In this document: piece by piece, positions 1 through 7,799 of the stretch | Position numbering within the stretch: position 1 is the first letter of the stretch | Layout of the letters: each line of letters begins with the position of its first letter | Origin: Burkholderiaceae bacterium | Lineage (GTDB): Bacteria; Pseudomonadota; Gammaproteobacteria; Burkholderiales; Burkholderiaceae_D | DNA: 64,000 nt | Assembly: GCA_004298905.1 (NCBI GenBank) | Contig: SCTK01000024.1 | Location: forward strand, 1 to 64,000 | Direction: 5' to 3' | Notes under the pieces: model-generated | Told to the model about the DNA's origin: nothing | The model's input: the letters and a program-made list of their open reading frames with translations, nothing else | Databases searched by the model: none | Position numbers and translations under genes: made by a program

Positions 1-493
1 TCGCGAGGATCGACGCGAGCGACGCAATGGCGGTGGTGAGGCGCTGCGCGATGCGCTGCAACCGACCATTCAGACCAGAGCTGGCCGTGTCCGACGCCGG
101 CGCGGTCTCGGTGAGCGCCCCGAGGTACGTGATCTGCGTGTCCTGCTTCGCCGCGGTCGCCCCACCACCCGACGACGACGCCGAACCGCCACCCCCACCA
201 CCCACCGTCTCGTCGGCGCTGCCCGCCTGCACGGTGTACGCCATGGCCGTGCTAGCGATCAGCTTGACGACGGCGGTCCCGTCACGGTTGGCGTCCGCGT
301 CAGGGAAGTGCACCGCCCCGGAAACCGGAATGCAGTCGTCACCGCCGACGGTCGGGACGACACCATCGGTGCGGACCCAAATGTCATCGCCGGACTCGCT
401 GCGGTTGACGACCCACACGCCGAGCAGCGCGTCGGTGACCGTGACGGTGGCCACGGTGTCGGGGGTGAGCGTGTCGCTTTTACTCGTCGCCAC
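1..493 (-). CDS. Virion-associated/fibre-like protein, C-terminus cut by window edge
   Basis: Leftward open frame running off the left edge. I chose the GTG at 493 because GGAGG lies six bases upstream; the product starts VATSKSD. Residues 5-95 are a beta-rich segment, followed by a Gly/Ser linker and then KQDTQITYL...SSGLNGRLQRIAQRLT. That last pattern is common in phage structural proteins near capsid genes. It follows the capsid, decoration and 270-aa genes on the same strand, so a head-fibre or head-tail role is inferred. Exact function is unknown. Confidence 0.6.
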   Translation of the reverse strand, partial: MATSKSDTLTPDTVATVTVTDALLGVWVVNRSESGDDIWVRTDGVVPTVGGDDCIPVSGAVHFPDADANRDGTAVVKLIASTAMAYTVQAGSADETVGGGGGGSASSSGGGATAAKQDTQITYLGALTETAPASDTASSGLNGRLQRIAQRLTTAIASLASILA

Positions 494-580
494 CGGGGGC
501 CTCCGTCGAGGGCTGTGCGGGCATGGGGGCGGGCCCGGCCGTGTCGCGCCAGCCGGGCCCGAGATAGGTGCGGGGAGTGC

Positions 581-1393
581 CTATTCGGCGGTGGTCTTCT
601 TCGCCGTGGTCTTCTTCGCCGGGGCGCGCTTACGCGGCGCCGGGTCCGTGTCGGCCTCGTCGCTTGCCGGGTCCACCTCGGGGAGCTGCTCGCCGGCCTC
701 GTCACCGTCGGCCGGGTCGACCTCGGGGAGCTGCTCGGCGGTGGTGACCGGCTCGGCCTCACCCGCCGCGTTGTCTGCGGTGGCCGCGCCCGCCGGCAGG
801 TCGCCGCCGTTGTCGAGGTCCACCGCGGGTGCGGCGGTGGTGCCGCGGGACAGCACCCCGTCCGGGGACGGGTTTTCCATGTCGTGCATCGCCTGGGCGC
901 GCAGCGCCCGCGTGTCGGTCGGCTTGTCGCCGCTGGTCCGCGACAACACGCCGCCGTGCAGCTTCGCGGAGTCGGCCGCCTGCCGGTCGAGTAGCTCATC
1001 CTGCGTGGGCCCGGCCGGGCCACCATCGCGGGACAGCACCCCATCCGGCGACGCCGGCGACGTCTCGCTCACCAGCGGCACGTCGACGGTGCGCGGGTTG
1101 GCCGGCTCGTAGTGGGTGAGAGTCACCCCGGGCGGGGTGTCGCCATGCTGCGACGTCGCTTCGGCGGCGGCCCGCTCGGCGGTCGCGGCGGCCTTGTCCG
1201 CGGCGTCCTGCGCCCGGGCGGCGGCCGCGGCCTCGATGGACGCGCGTTCGGCGGCGGCACTGTCAGCGGCCCGCGTGTCCACGTGGTCGCTGTCGTCGTC
1301 GATCCGCTCCCAGTTGCGCAGGGCCTCCAGCCGCGGGTGCGGCGCGGCGAACCGCCGGACGTCGCCGGTGTTTTCGTTGCGGTATGCGTACAC
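581..1393 (-). CDS. Head-module protein with repeated DGVLSR motif
   Basis: 270 aa. The N-terminus (MYAYRNENTGDVRRF...PRLEALRNWERI) resembles short proteins that follow capsid genes in actinobacterial siphophages. Residues 45-95 are Ala-rich and probably a coiled coil. The motif DGVLSR or GGVLSR occurs three times in the middle. The sequence EQLPEVDPA occurs twice in the acidic region, and the tail is Lys-rich (KRAPAKKTTAKKTTAE). It lies downstream of the decoration gene beyond a strong hairpin. It is probably a head-tail or capsid accessory protein; function unknown. Confidence 0.6.
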   Translation of the reverse strand: MYAYRNENTGDVRRFAAPHPRLEALRNWERIDDDSDHVDTRAADSAAAERASIEAAAAARAQDAADKAAATAERAAAEATSQHGDTPPGVTLTHYEPANPRTVDVPLVSETSPASPDGVLSRDGGPAGPTQDELLDRQAADSAKLHGGVLSRTSGDKPTDTRALRAQAMHDMENPSPDGVLSRGTTAAPAVDLDNGGDLPAGAATADNAAGEAEPVTTAEQLPEVDPADGDEAGEQLPEVDPASDEADTDPAPRKRAPAKKTTAKKTTAE

Positions 1394-1447
1394 GATTCGC
1401 TCCTGTGTGGGCGCGGGGTCAGTCGGCGTCTGGCAGGGGTGGGGGTG

Positions 1448-1499
1448 TTGGTGTGCCGCGGCGGGTTGCCCCGTGCGCGGTCCCGCCGCAGCACACCAA
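1448..1499 (-). terminator. Strong 18-bp hairpin between head genes
   Basis: TTGGTGTGCCGCGGCGGG at 1448-1465 pairs with 1482-1499 with one mismatch and a 16-nt loop. It sits in the 129-bp gap between the decoration gene and the 270-aa gene. There is no U tract, as is usual in high-GC actinobacteria. It may terminate or attenuate leftward late transcription. Confidence 0.6.
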
Positions 1500-1522
1500 C
1501 CGGGGGAGGGTGCGGGGCTTTG

Positions 1523-1903
1523 TTAGGCGGGCGCGTCGACCTCGAAATCGACCTGCACGAGGATGTCGGTCGGGCTGCCGGCGGTCGAGGCGATCACGAT
1601 GGCCAGGGCGTTGAGTGCGGTCACCGCGGCGTTCTGCACGGTCGTGGTGCCGGCCCACGCGCCAGTGCTCGACGTCAGCGCCGAGGCGAGGACGTTGCTG
1701 CCGCCGTTGGTGACCTGCACGGTGGCGCCGGTGCCGCCGGTGCGGTATACGCGCACGCCGCGGATGTGGCCGGCCTTCGGGGGCTTGGCGAGCTGGTAGG
1801 TGCCGTCGGCGGTGATACCGAAACGGTGCAGCATCTGCGTGCGCTGCGTGGTCAGTACGACGTCACCGGCGTGACCATCGACGGTGTTGACCTTGTAACC
1901 CAT
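1523..1903 (-). CDS. Probable capsid decoration protein
   Basis: 126 aa, small and rich in beta-strand-forming residues (Thr, Val, Gly), with few charged residues after the first 40. It lies directly downstream of the major capsid gene, where siphophages commonly encode a decoration or stabilising protein. Starts MGYKVNTVDG with ATG at 1903. No enzymatic motifs. The assignment rests on position, size and composition. Confidence 0.5.
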   Translation of the reverse strand: MGYKVNTVDGHAGDVVLTTQRTQMLHRFGITADGTYQLAKPPKAGHIRGVRVYRTGGTGATVQVTNGGSNVLASALTSSTGAWAGTTTVQNAAVTALNALAIVIASTAGSPTDILVQVDFEVDAPA

Positions 1904-1954
1904 GGCGGAACTGTCCTTTCAGGACAAGGGGAATGCGGGCGGATGTGGGGGTGT

Positions 1955-1993
1955 GAGGCGGCGCCAACGCCGGGGGTGCTTTGGCGCCGCCTC
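1955..1993 (-). terminator. Perfect 13-bp hairpin after the major capsid gene
   Basis: GAGGCGGCGCCAA (1955-1967) pairs perfectly with TTGGCGCCGCCTC (1981-1993) around a 13-nt loop, just after the capsid stop codon. No U tract follows in the leftward direction. It may be a partial terminator or an mRNA-stabilising 3' structure for the highly expressed capsid message. Confidence 0.6.
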
Positions 1994-2010
1994 GGCTCAC
2001 CGGCGAGGGG

Positions 2011-2916
2011 TCAGGAAACGTCCGCGCCCTTGATGAGGCAGGCACGGTTCGCGTCGATCGTCTTGACGCCGTACAGGCAGTCGATCGACACGACGTCCTG
2101 CTTCTTGTCCATGTCGTAGTCGTAGATCACACGCAGGCCGTAGCCCTTGTAGCCGGCGATGGCGGCGTTGGCCGCACCGCGCGGAAGCGCGAGCGGCCTG
2201 GTTGCGAGCGCGAACGCGGTCTTGTGGAACGTCACACCGACCTCAGTGGTGCTGTTGCCGGTGGTCTGCGCCGGGACGGTGATGTTGTTGGTTTCGAACG
2301 GATCGAACCCGAACAGCCGGGCACCGAGGCGCGCCTCCTGAAGGCCGAGCGTGTCGCCGCGCTCGTTGGCCTTCTGGAGGATGTCGGCCTTCATCCACTC
2401 CGCGCTCATCACGGGGCCGACGGCGGCGTAGCGCTGCGACGCGGGCACCTTGTTCTGAGTGAGCACCCGCCGGGCTGCGATCAGAGAGTTCGGGCTGGAC
2501 CACAGTTCGCCCGAGGTCGTGCCGATCTCGTGGGTGATGTCGTCGCGCAGCGCGAGCAGGTCACGGTCGATCTTCTGCGCGATGGCTTCCATGGCCGGCA
2601 CCAAGAACTGCTCCGAGAAATCCTCGACCTTGAGGGTCAATTCCTCGGCCGTCACCGCGAACGAAACGTCGGCGAAGTGGTTCAGGACCATCGGGACGCC
2701 CTGCTCCGTCGCGTCCTGCACGGTGATGCCGTCGGCGCGCACGTACTCCTGCGCCGTGAACGTCGGGGGCTTGCGGATCGTGATGGTGTCACCGACACGG
2801 CCGGCGAAATCGGCCTCGTAGTCGCGGTACACCAGCGACGCCATCACGCAGGTCTCGTACAGGGTCGCCAGCGCCGACTGCGCGATGACGCTGGGCGTCA
2901 ACAGGGTGTTACTCAT
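2011..2916 (-). CDS. Major capsid protein (P22 coat-like)
   Basis: 301 aa. The opening MSNTLLTPSVIAQSALATL, then YRDYEADFAGRVGDTITIRKP at about residues 30-50, and the mid-protein segment FAVTAEELTLKVEDFSEQFLVPAM fit the P22 gp5-like coat family, which has an HK97 fold. About 300 aa is short for P22 itself but normal for actinophage members. It follows the scaffold gene by 21 bp and precedes the decoration gene, the usual head order. It forms the icosahedral shell. Confidence 0.85.
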   Translation of the reverse strand: MSNTLLTPSVIAQSALATLYETCVMASLVYRDYEADFAGRVGDTITIRKPPTFTAQEYVRADGITVQDATEQGVPMVLNHFADVSFAVTAEELTLKVEDFSEQFLVPAMEAIAQKIDRDLLALRDDITHEIGTTSGELWSSPNSLIAARRVLTQNKVPASQRYAAVGPVMSAEWMKADILQKANERGDTLGLQEARLGARLFGFDPFETNNITVPAQTTGNSTTEVGVTFHKTAFALATRPLALPRGAANAAIAGYKGYGLRVIYDYDMDKKQDVVSIDCLYGVKTIDANRACLIKGADVS

Positions 2917-2937
2917 GCGGGGTCACTCCTCCTGGGG

Positions 2938-3786
2938 TTACCGCCCGCGGCTGTCGCGCAGCCGTTTGCGGTGGTCGTCGACGGTCATTGCCTCGGGATC
3001 GGTTGCTGCGCCGGGCCCGCCGGCGAAATCGCCACCGCTTGGTACTGGTGGTGGTGCAGGTGCTGCGGGTGGTGCGGGGGCCGCCGGCGCCAGGCTGGCG
3101 GCCCTCAGTGACGGGTCTTCGCTGACCGCCTGCGCGATGACGGCGGAAAGCTGCTGATCGAAATCCGTAGCGGCCGGGTCGAGCGCGTCGACTTTCGCCA
3201 TGATTCGGCGCGAGTCGGTCAGCCGCGTCGCGTCGACGCCGGCACTCTGCGCGGCACGCCACGTGGCCAGCTCGACCTGCGTCGCGCGGTGCTGCGCCTG
3301 CGTCGCGCTGATCTGCTCGGTCAGTTGCTTGACCCGTTCCGCCGGGTCGACCGGCGCGTCCTCGGCCGGGGCGAAGCCGAACAGCTTGCCGATCCCGTCG
3401 AGCCATTCGCGTTTCTGCGCGTCGGCGGCTTCCTCGGCGGTCTTCGCCTTCACCCGGTGGTCGCCGGACTCTCTGCGGAGTTCGTCGATCAGCTTGCGGG
3501 CGCCCGGGGGCAGGTCTTCGACGCGCCAGTCCTGCCCGTCCCCACCCGCAGCAGGCGGCGTCGCGGGCGGTGGTGTGGCGGGCTGCCCCGGCGGTGCCGG
3601 CGCTGGCGCCGGTGGGGCGGGGGGCGGCTCGGGTGGTGCGGCGAACGTCGGTACGGCCAGCGGCTGCGCGGGTGCCGGCGGCGCCGGCGGCTCGGCCGGT
3701 GCGGGGGGCGCTACAAACGCCGGCGCGGCGGGTGCTGCGGGTGCGGTGGTGGCTGGCGCGCCCGGCGCCGCCGTGGTGGTGTCCAT
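2938..3786 (-). CDS. Capsid scaffold protein
   Basis: 282 aa. I set the start at ATG 3786 because GGAGG lies just upstream; in-frame sequence further upstream is non-coding in character. Residues 1-85 are almost entirely Ala, Pro and Thr (disordered). Residues 90-200 are helical and charged with coiled-coil character, and the last 15 residues are basic (DDHRKRLRDSRGR). That architecture, directly upstream of the coat gene, is typical of phage scaffolds: a helical core with a basic coat-binding tail. There is no protease motif in it. Confidence 0.75.
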   Translation of the reverse strand: MDTTTAAPGAPATTAPAAPAAPAFVAPPAPAEPPAPPAPAQPLAVPTFAAPPEPPPAPPAPAPAPPGQPATPPPATPPAAGGDGQDWRVEDLPPGARKLIDELRRESGDHRVKAKTAEEAADAQKREWLDGIGKLFGFAPAEDAPVDPAERVKQLTEQISATQAQHRATQVELATWRAAQSAGVDATRLTDSRRIMAKVDALDPAATDFDQQLSAVIAQAVSEDPSLRAASLAPAAPAPPAAPAPPPVPSGGDFAGGPGAATDPEAMTVDDHRKRLRDSRGR

Positions 3787-3926
3787 TGCTTGTGCCCTCC
3801 CGGGGCGATTCGGTGATTGGCGCGCCAGGCGCCCGGAAAACACGCAGCGACCCGCCCCGGGGGTTGGCAATGACGAAGGCGGGCCGCTGGTGGCTTATTG
3901 GTGTCCTGTGTGGACAGTCGTGGGGG

Positions 3927-4139
3927 TCAGTCGTTGTACGACACGCCGCGCGGCGGGCGGCGCCGCAGATACGCCGACACCCACGCCCTGGCGAGCGCCC
4001 GGTCGCGTGGGGTGCCGCTGGCCGGGTGGGGGCAACTGGTCACGTCGAGCCCTTGCCCGGCGGCGAAACTGCCTGCGGTGCGGGCGGCGGCCAGCTCAAC
4101 CGGCGACGGGCCCGCGGGTGCGATTGGTGTGGTGCTCAT
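3927..4139 (-). CDS. Small head-module protein, unknown
   Basis: 70 aa starting MSTTPIAPAGPSPVELAAA. Its ATG overlaps the stop of the upstream 369-aa gene (ATGA), so the two are probably translationally coupled. The C-terminus is Arg-rich (RDRALARAWVSAYLRRRPPRG). No recognised domain. Its place between a minor capsid partner and the scaffold suggests a head role. Confidence 0.6.
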   Translation of the reverse strand: MSTTPIAPAGPSPVELAAARTAGSFAAGQGLDVTSCPHPASGTPRDRALARAWVSAYLRRRPPRGVSYND

Positions 4140-5245
4140 ACGCCGAAATCCCTGCCGTTGCCGGAAAGCCGCGTCATTTCCGCGGCCGCCTTGTCCGCGC
4201 GGCGCCCGAGAACCTGCGCTTTGAACTGCGTATAGGTCAGCCGCGGGTTGTCGTTCCACCACACTTTGAGGTCTTCGCTGGCCCATTTGCGGGCCCGCGC
4301 CGCGTTGCCGCTGAACAGGTCACGCGGGTTGATGCGGGTGTGCTCGCCTTCTTTCGTGAGCATGTGCCCGCGGGTGAACTCCTCAGCGGCGAGGTAGGCC
4401 AGGGTGACGTATTCGTCGTAGTGGCGGCGTACCGCCGCGTCGAGGGTTTCGCCGGCCTGCCGGTCCACCGCCGAGGCGCGTTCCTGCTGCCGCAGCGTCT
4501 CGGGGTCGAGGTGGTGAACTTCGGCGTACGCCTCGACGTAGTCGTAGCCCCGCGCCATGAGCGCGTCTATGCGCGCTTCCTGCTCGGGGTCGGTGTCGCG
4601 CCAGTGCAGCGGGGCCGACGTGTCCGGCCCGTCGGGGATGCCGGAATGCGGGGCGGGGGTGTGTGCGGCTTGTTCGCGGCGGGTCAGCTCATCCCACACG
4701 CGTTGCGACGCGTCGGGGTCGAAACCGTACCGGGTCAGCATGTCCAACAGGCTGTTTTCGTCCACATTGGACAGGTCTTGCGGCAGGGGCGGCAGGTGCT
4801 GCGCGGCGTCGGCCTCGCGGCGCCACATTTCGGTCTGCGCGAGGTTCGCCGTGTTGAGGTCGCCGGCGTTGACCGCGGCGGTGTAGTGGTCGGCGAGGTC
4901 GGCGTCGGTCATGTCGTGCAGGCGCGGCCCGGTGGCGGTGACCGTGCCGGCGGCGTTGACGGCGGCCATGCGTTCGGCGAGCTGCTCGGCCCGCGTTCCT
5001 CGAGGATTGCCTTGGCCGGGTGGCGGGGCGGGGACGCTCGGGTCGGCCGGCGCGTTGCCGTGCGCCTCGATCTGCTGCGCCCGGTGCGCGATGCGGTCCG
5101 CGCGCCCGTGCGGGGCGAGCGTGGCGGGGTGGGCGGCGTAGTACAGGGCGGCCCGGACCGCGCCGTGGCGGGCCCCGTGGCACTCGCACTGGCATACGTG
5201 GCTGGTGGCGGTTTCACACTCGAATGAGTGCGGGTGGGGCACCAT
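4136..5245 (-). CDS. Minor head protein partner with CxCxC motif, unknown function
   Basis: 369 aa. I chose ATG 5245, which lies just inside the gap after the minor capsid gene. The N-terminus has ECETATSHVCQCECHGARHG, a cysteine/histidine-rich knot that could bind zinc. The middle is acidic. The C-terminal part (residues 260-350; HYDEYVTLAYLAAEEFTRGH, then KVWWNDNPRLTYTQF) looks like a folded helical domain. It sits 11 bp after the minor capsid gene. It may be an internal head or ejection protein; I do not recognise a family. Confidence 0.65.
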   Translation of the reverse strand: MVPHPHSFECETATSHVCQCECHGARHGAVRAALYYAAHPATLAPHGRADRIAHRAQQIEAHGNAPADPSVPAPPPGQGNPRGTRAEQLAERMAAVNAAGTVTATGPRLHDMTDADLADHYTAAVNAGDLNTANLAQTEMWRREADAAQHLPPLPQDLSNVDENSLLDMLTRYGFDPDASQRVWDELTRREQAAHTPAPHSGIPDGPDTSAPLHWRDTDPEQEARIDALMARGYDYVEAYAEVHHLDPETLRQQERASAVDRQAGETLDAAVRRHYDEYVTLAYLAAEEFTRGHMLTKEGEHTRINPRDLFSGNAARARKWASEDLKVWWNDNPRLTYTQFKAQVLGRRADKAAAEMTRLSGNGRDFGV

Positions 5246-5255
5246 CGGCGGCGGC

Positions 5256-6494
5256 CTACTTTCGGCGTCGTGGGGTGCGTGGTGGTGGCGCCCACCCACC
5301 GTCGAGCGTTGCCTGGTCGGGTACGCCCAGCTCGGCGGCGAGGTCGTCGACCCGGCCGCGGGTCGGTACGTGCCCGGCGCCGATCTGCTCGCGGTAGCGG
5401 ATGCGTTGCAGGTCGTGCGCGGCGGTGTGCTCGCCGAGCGCCGTATCCCACGCCCGTACTTTCGCGGCCGCCACACGGCGGGCGGCGTCGGTGAGGGCGG
5501 CGGCTTCGCGTTCGCGCCAGGCGCGGATCCCGCGCTCCAGGTAGCGCTGCCGCTGCCGGGCGGCGTCGCCTTCGGGGTCGGGTTTCGCTGCGGCGAGCCG
5601 CGACACGCCGGGCCGGTACTCCCGCATGGTGTGGCGGCAGTTCGGGTGAAACAGCCCGGCGGCCATGGCGTCGGTCAGCGTGGCGGCGACCTCGACGGTG
5701 ACGGGCCGCCCGTCGCGGGCGTGCACTTCGGTTACGGTGCCGGCCGAACCGGTCAGGGCGAGGATTTTGCGCTCCCACGGGCGGCACATTTCGCATTCGC
5801 CGGCAACGTCGTCAACGGACACCAGCCGCACCCCATGGGCGGTGAACTCGTCGACCTGCCCGGTCAGTGCGGCCCGCAGCGCGGCGGTGCGGGTGGCCAT
5901 CTCCACATACGTGTGCAGGCGCCAACGGTGGCCGCGCACGTCGGTGAAGCCGGTTACGCCTTTGTCGGACAGGCGCGCCCACGCGGCTTGCGCGGCCTGC
6001 CTGCGCGACGCGGCGCCGGTGATGTGCCGGGCGGTCGCGCCGGCGATGGCCTGCCGGTACAGGCTCATGGCTTGCGGCAGGATCGCCGAGTGCACCGGCT
6101 CCAGCTCCCGCACGATCGCGTCGGCCAGGGCTTGCACGCTGCGGGCGCGGGCGGCGACAAGGTGCTCAGTGATCCGGGCGGGCGCTGCCAGGCCGGAGGC
6201 GGGGAACATGTGCTGCGCGAGTTCGGCGATGGCGTCGGCGCGGCCGGCCCGGTACGCGGCGGCGACCGTGGCGCGCAGATCCCGCGACCCGGTGGACACC
6301 AGGGCCGTCACGATCGCTTGCGCGGCTTGGCGCAGGGCCGACGTTTCGGCGAGCTTTTTGCGGGCCCAGTCGGACGCGTCGAGGCCGGTCGCGAGGCGGC
6401 GGGCGAGCATTCGCAGCAGCGCGGTTTCGGCTTCGCGGTAGATCGACGCGGCGGTGGCGGCGATGTCGTCGACGCGGTGGACGTCTACGGGCAC
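5256..6494 (-). CDS. Phage minor capsid protein 2 (MuF-type)
   Basis: 412 aa. The hallmark pair is GECEMCRPWERK at about residue 230 and GLFHPNCRHTMREYRPG at about residue 285. In phage minor capsid protein 2 these Cys/His residues surround the domain core. The N-terminal half is helical and the C-terminus basic (RTPRRRK). These proteins join the portal region and are often carried inside the head. Its start overlaps the end of the Ntn-hydrolase gene by 10 bp. Confidence 0.8.
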   Translation of the reverse strand: MPVDVHRVDDIAATAASIYREAETALLRMLARRLATGLDASDWARKKLAETSALRQAAQAIVTALVSTGSRDLRATVAAAYRAGRADAIAELAQHMFPASGLAAPARITEHLVAARARSVQALADAIVRELEPVHSAILPQAMSLYRQAIAGATARHITGAASRRQAAQAAWARLSDKGVTGFTDVRGHRWRLHTYVEMATRTAALRAALTGQVDEFTAHGVRLVSVDDVAGECEMCRPWERKILALTGSAGTVTEVHARDGRPVTVEVAATLTDAMAAGLFHPNCRHTMREYRPGVSRLAAAKPDPEGDAARQRQRYLERGIRAWREREAAALTDAARRVAAAKVRAWDTALGEHTAAHDLQRIRYREQIGAGHVPTRGRVDDLAAELGVPDQATLDGGWAPPPRTPRRRK

Positions 6495-7036
6495 GGGGGC
6501 AGGTGCTCAACTTGCGGGGTGCCACCGCTGCACCGGTCCCGGTTGATGCCGATCTGCACGGCGATCGTGACCGCCTCGGCCGGGTCGACGGCGCTGTACC
6601 TGGTCAGCGCGTCCAGCGCGCCGATGGCGGGGCCCTCACCGGAGCCGAGCGCGCCCATGCCGTCGAGGTGCGCGATCGCACCCATGTGGGTCAGGGTCCA
6701 TAGGCGGCCGCAGGCGCCGAGCAGCACGCGGCCGGCCATCTGCCCGTCTTCGGTGAGGTGTGCGCCCATCGCGATCCGGCTCACTTTGGCGGCGATGGTG
6801 TGCGCCCAGCCGAGCATTTCGCCGGCGTACTGCGGCGGTTCGGTGATGGTGAGGTGCGTGGCCGTTTCAGCGACGAGCCCGGCAAAGCCGGTGAAGCCGA
6901 GCAGTACCTCGCTTGTGCCGGCGGGGTGGCGCAGGATCTTGACCGCGCCGAGGACGGGCCGTTCGTAGACGTTGGTCAGCTCGTCGGCGCCCATCCATAC
7001 GTGGCCGCCCCTTGCCAGGGCCACAATCGTCGTCAC
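6485..7036 (-). CDS. Proteasome/HslV-like Ntn hydrolase in the head module
   Basis: 183 aa. Starts at GTG 7036 with a GGGGG ribosome site. The opening VTTIVALARGGHVWMGAD matches proteasome beta and HslV-like subunits, where a Thr exposed after Met removal is the nucleophile and GAD follows. The segments LLGFTGFAG and HLDGMGALGSGEGPAIGALDALTR match the later beta-fold signature of a folded Ntn core. It lies between the minor capsid and portal genes, where many phages place a maturation protease. A capsid-processing role is inference. Confidence 0.75.
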   Translation of the reverse strand: MTTIVALARGGHVWMGADELTNVYERPVLGAVKILRHPAGTSEVLLGFTGFAGLVAETATHLTITEPPQYAGEMLGWAHTIAAKVSRIAMGAHLTEDGQMAGRVLLGACGRLWTLTHMGAIAHLDGMGALGSGEGPAIGALDALTRYSAVDPAEAVTIAVQIGINRDRCSGGTPQVEHLPPCP

Positions 7037-7057
7037 GACACACCCCCGAGTATTTCC

Positions 7058-7097
7058 GTGACAAATGGTTGCGCAATTCGTGAGGTGTGGGTAACGT
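7058..7097 (+). promoter_or_regulatory. Conserved element promoter, copy 1 (rightward)
   Basis: GTGACAAATGGTTGCG at 7058-7073, with TTGCGC (-35) at 7069-7074, a 17-bp spacer, and TAACGT (-10) at 7092-7097. It drives the single rightward gene at 7147, against the direction of the head operon. It matches nine other full copies in the window. Confidence 0.85.
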
Positions 7098-7146
7098 CGC
7101 GTTCGTGCGGGGCGTTGGGTCCTGCTGAACCGGGAGGGGGCACCCG

Positions 7147-7506
7147 ATGACCACCATCACGACCCGCGCCGACCTGTCAACGCTCGAAACCACCGTGCAC
7201 GGCACCGTCATCGACGGCCGCGACGTCGGCCAGTACGAGCCGATGGGCCAGGGCCCCGGGCACTCGCATTCGCTGTACAACGTGGTCGGGTACGCGGTGC
7301 GCCGTACCGTCGCCGACGGCGTGGTGTTGTGGCGCGGCGAGGGCCCCGACGCGGTGTGCGGGTACGACACGGCCGCGTACGCCGGCTCGGCGTCCTACGG
7401 TCTCGCGCTCGCTGACGCCCGCCGGTACCGGGTGACCGGCAACCCGGGCCGTTCGTGGGCGGTCGTCGACATGCTGTACGGCTGCGGCTGCCGCGGTGGC
7501 CGCTAG
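7147..7506 (+). CDS. Rightward inserted gene (moron), unknown
   Basis: 119 aa, MTTITTRADLSTLETT. ATG has GGGAGGGGG upstream. The product is compact, Gly/Tyr-rich and soluble, and ends CGCGCRGGR. It is the only rightward gene between the Ntn hydrolase and the basic protein and has its own copy of the conserved promoter, so it can be expressed when the head genes are off. This is a classic moron arrangement. No family recognised. Confidence 0.75.
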   Translation: MTTITTRADLSTLETTVHGTVIDGRDVGQYEPMGQGPGHSHSLYNVVGYAVRRTVADGVVLWRGEGPDAVCGYDTAAYAGSASYGLALADARRYRVTGNPGRSWAVVDMLYGCGCRGGR

Positions 7507-7541
7507 CGTTGAGAGCAGCTCGGGGCCGCCCGCGAACGCCT

Positions 7542-7799
7542 TTACTTGGCTTTCCGGGCGGCCTTCTTGGTGCCCTTCGCGGCGAGCGCGGCCATGCCGG
7601 CGGCGCCGTACTTCTTACGCCCAGCCGTAGCAGCGATGGCGGCCGGGTTGCTCGCACCGGATGCGGCTGCGGACTTCGCGACTGCGGCGAAACCCGAGTA
7701 CGTGCCCGCCGCCTTAGCTGCCGTCACTTTCTTCGCCACGGTCGCCGCCGCGCTCGCCTTCTTCGCCGGCGCGGCTTTCTTCGGCGGTGTGCCCATCAT
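7542..7799 (-). CDS. Lys/Ala-rich histone H1-like basic protein
   Basis: 85 aa (84 if the second of two adjacent ATG codons is used). Nearly half Ala and a quarter Lys/Arg: repeated AAPAKKA-type stretches flank a short core (NPAAIAATAGRKKYGAAGM). The start overlaps the portal stop (ATGATG/TGA). The composition suggests a DNA-binding or head-internal protein that neutralises packaged DNA; that is inference from charge and position. Confidence 0.7.
   Translation of the reverse strand: MMGTPPKKAAPAKKASAAATVAKKVTAAKAAGTYSGFAAVAKSAAASGASNPAAIAATAGRKKYGAAGMAALAAKGTKKAARKAK

Noticed and set aside
3200-5227. Long rightward frame opposite the scaffold and head partner genes
   Set aside because: Repetitive Gly/Arg/Ala wording typical of the reverse frame of Ala/Pro-rich genes; the leftward genes are coupled by ATGA overlaps.
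5205-6968. 587-aa rightward frame opposite the minor capsid and Ntn genes
   Set aside because: Shadow of genes with clear homology on the minus strand.
7524-7563. 8-bp GGCCGCCC/GGGCGGCC arms as a terminator
   Set aside because: The arm lies inside the histone-like gene and the loop is 24 nt; too weak.
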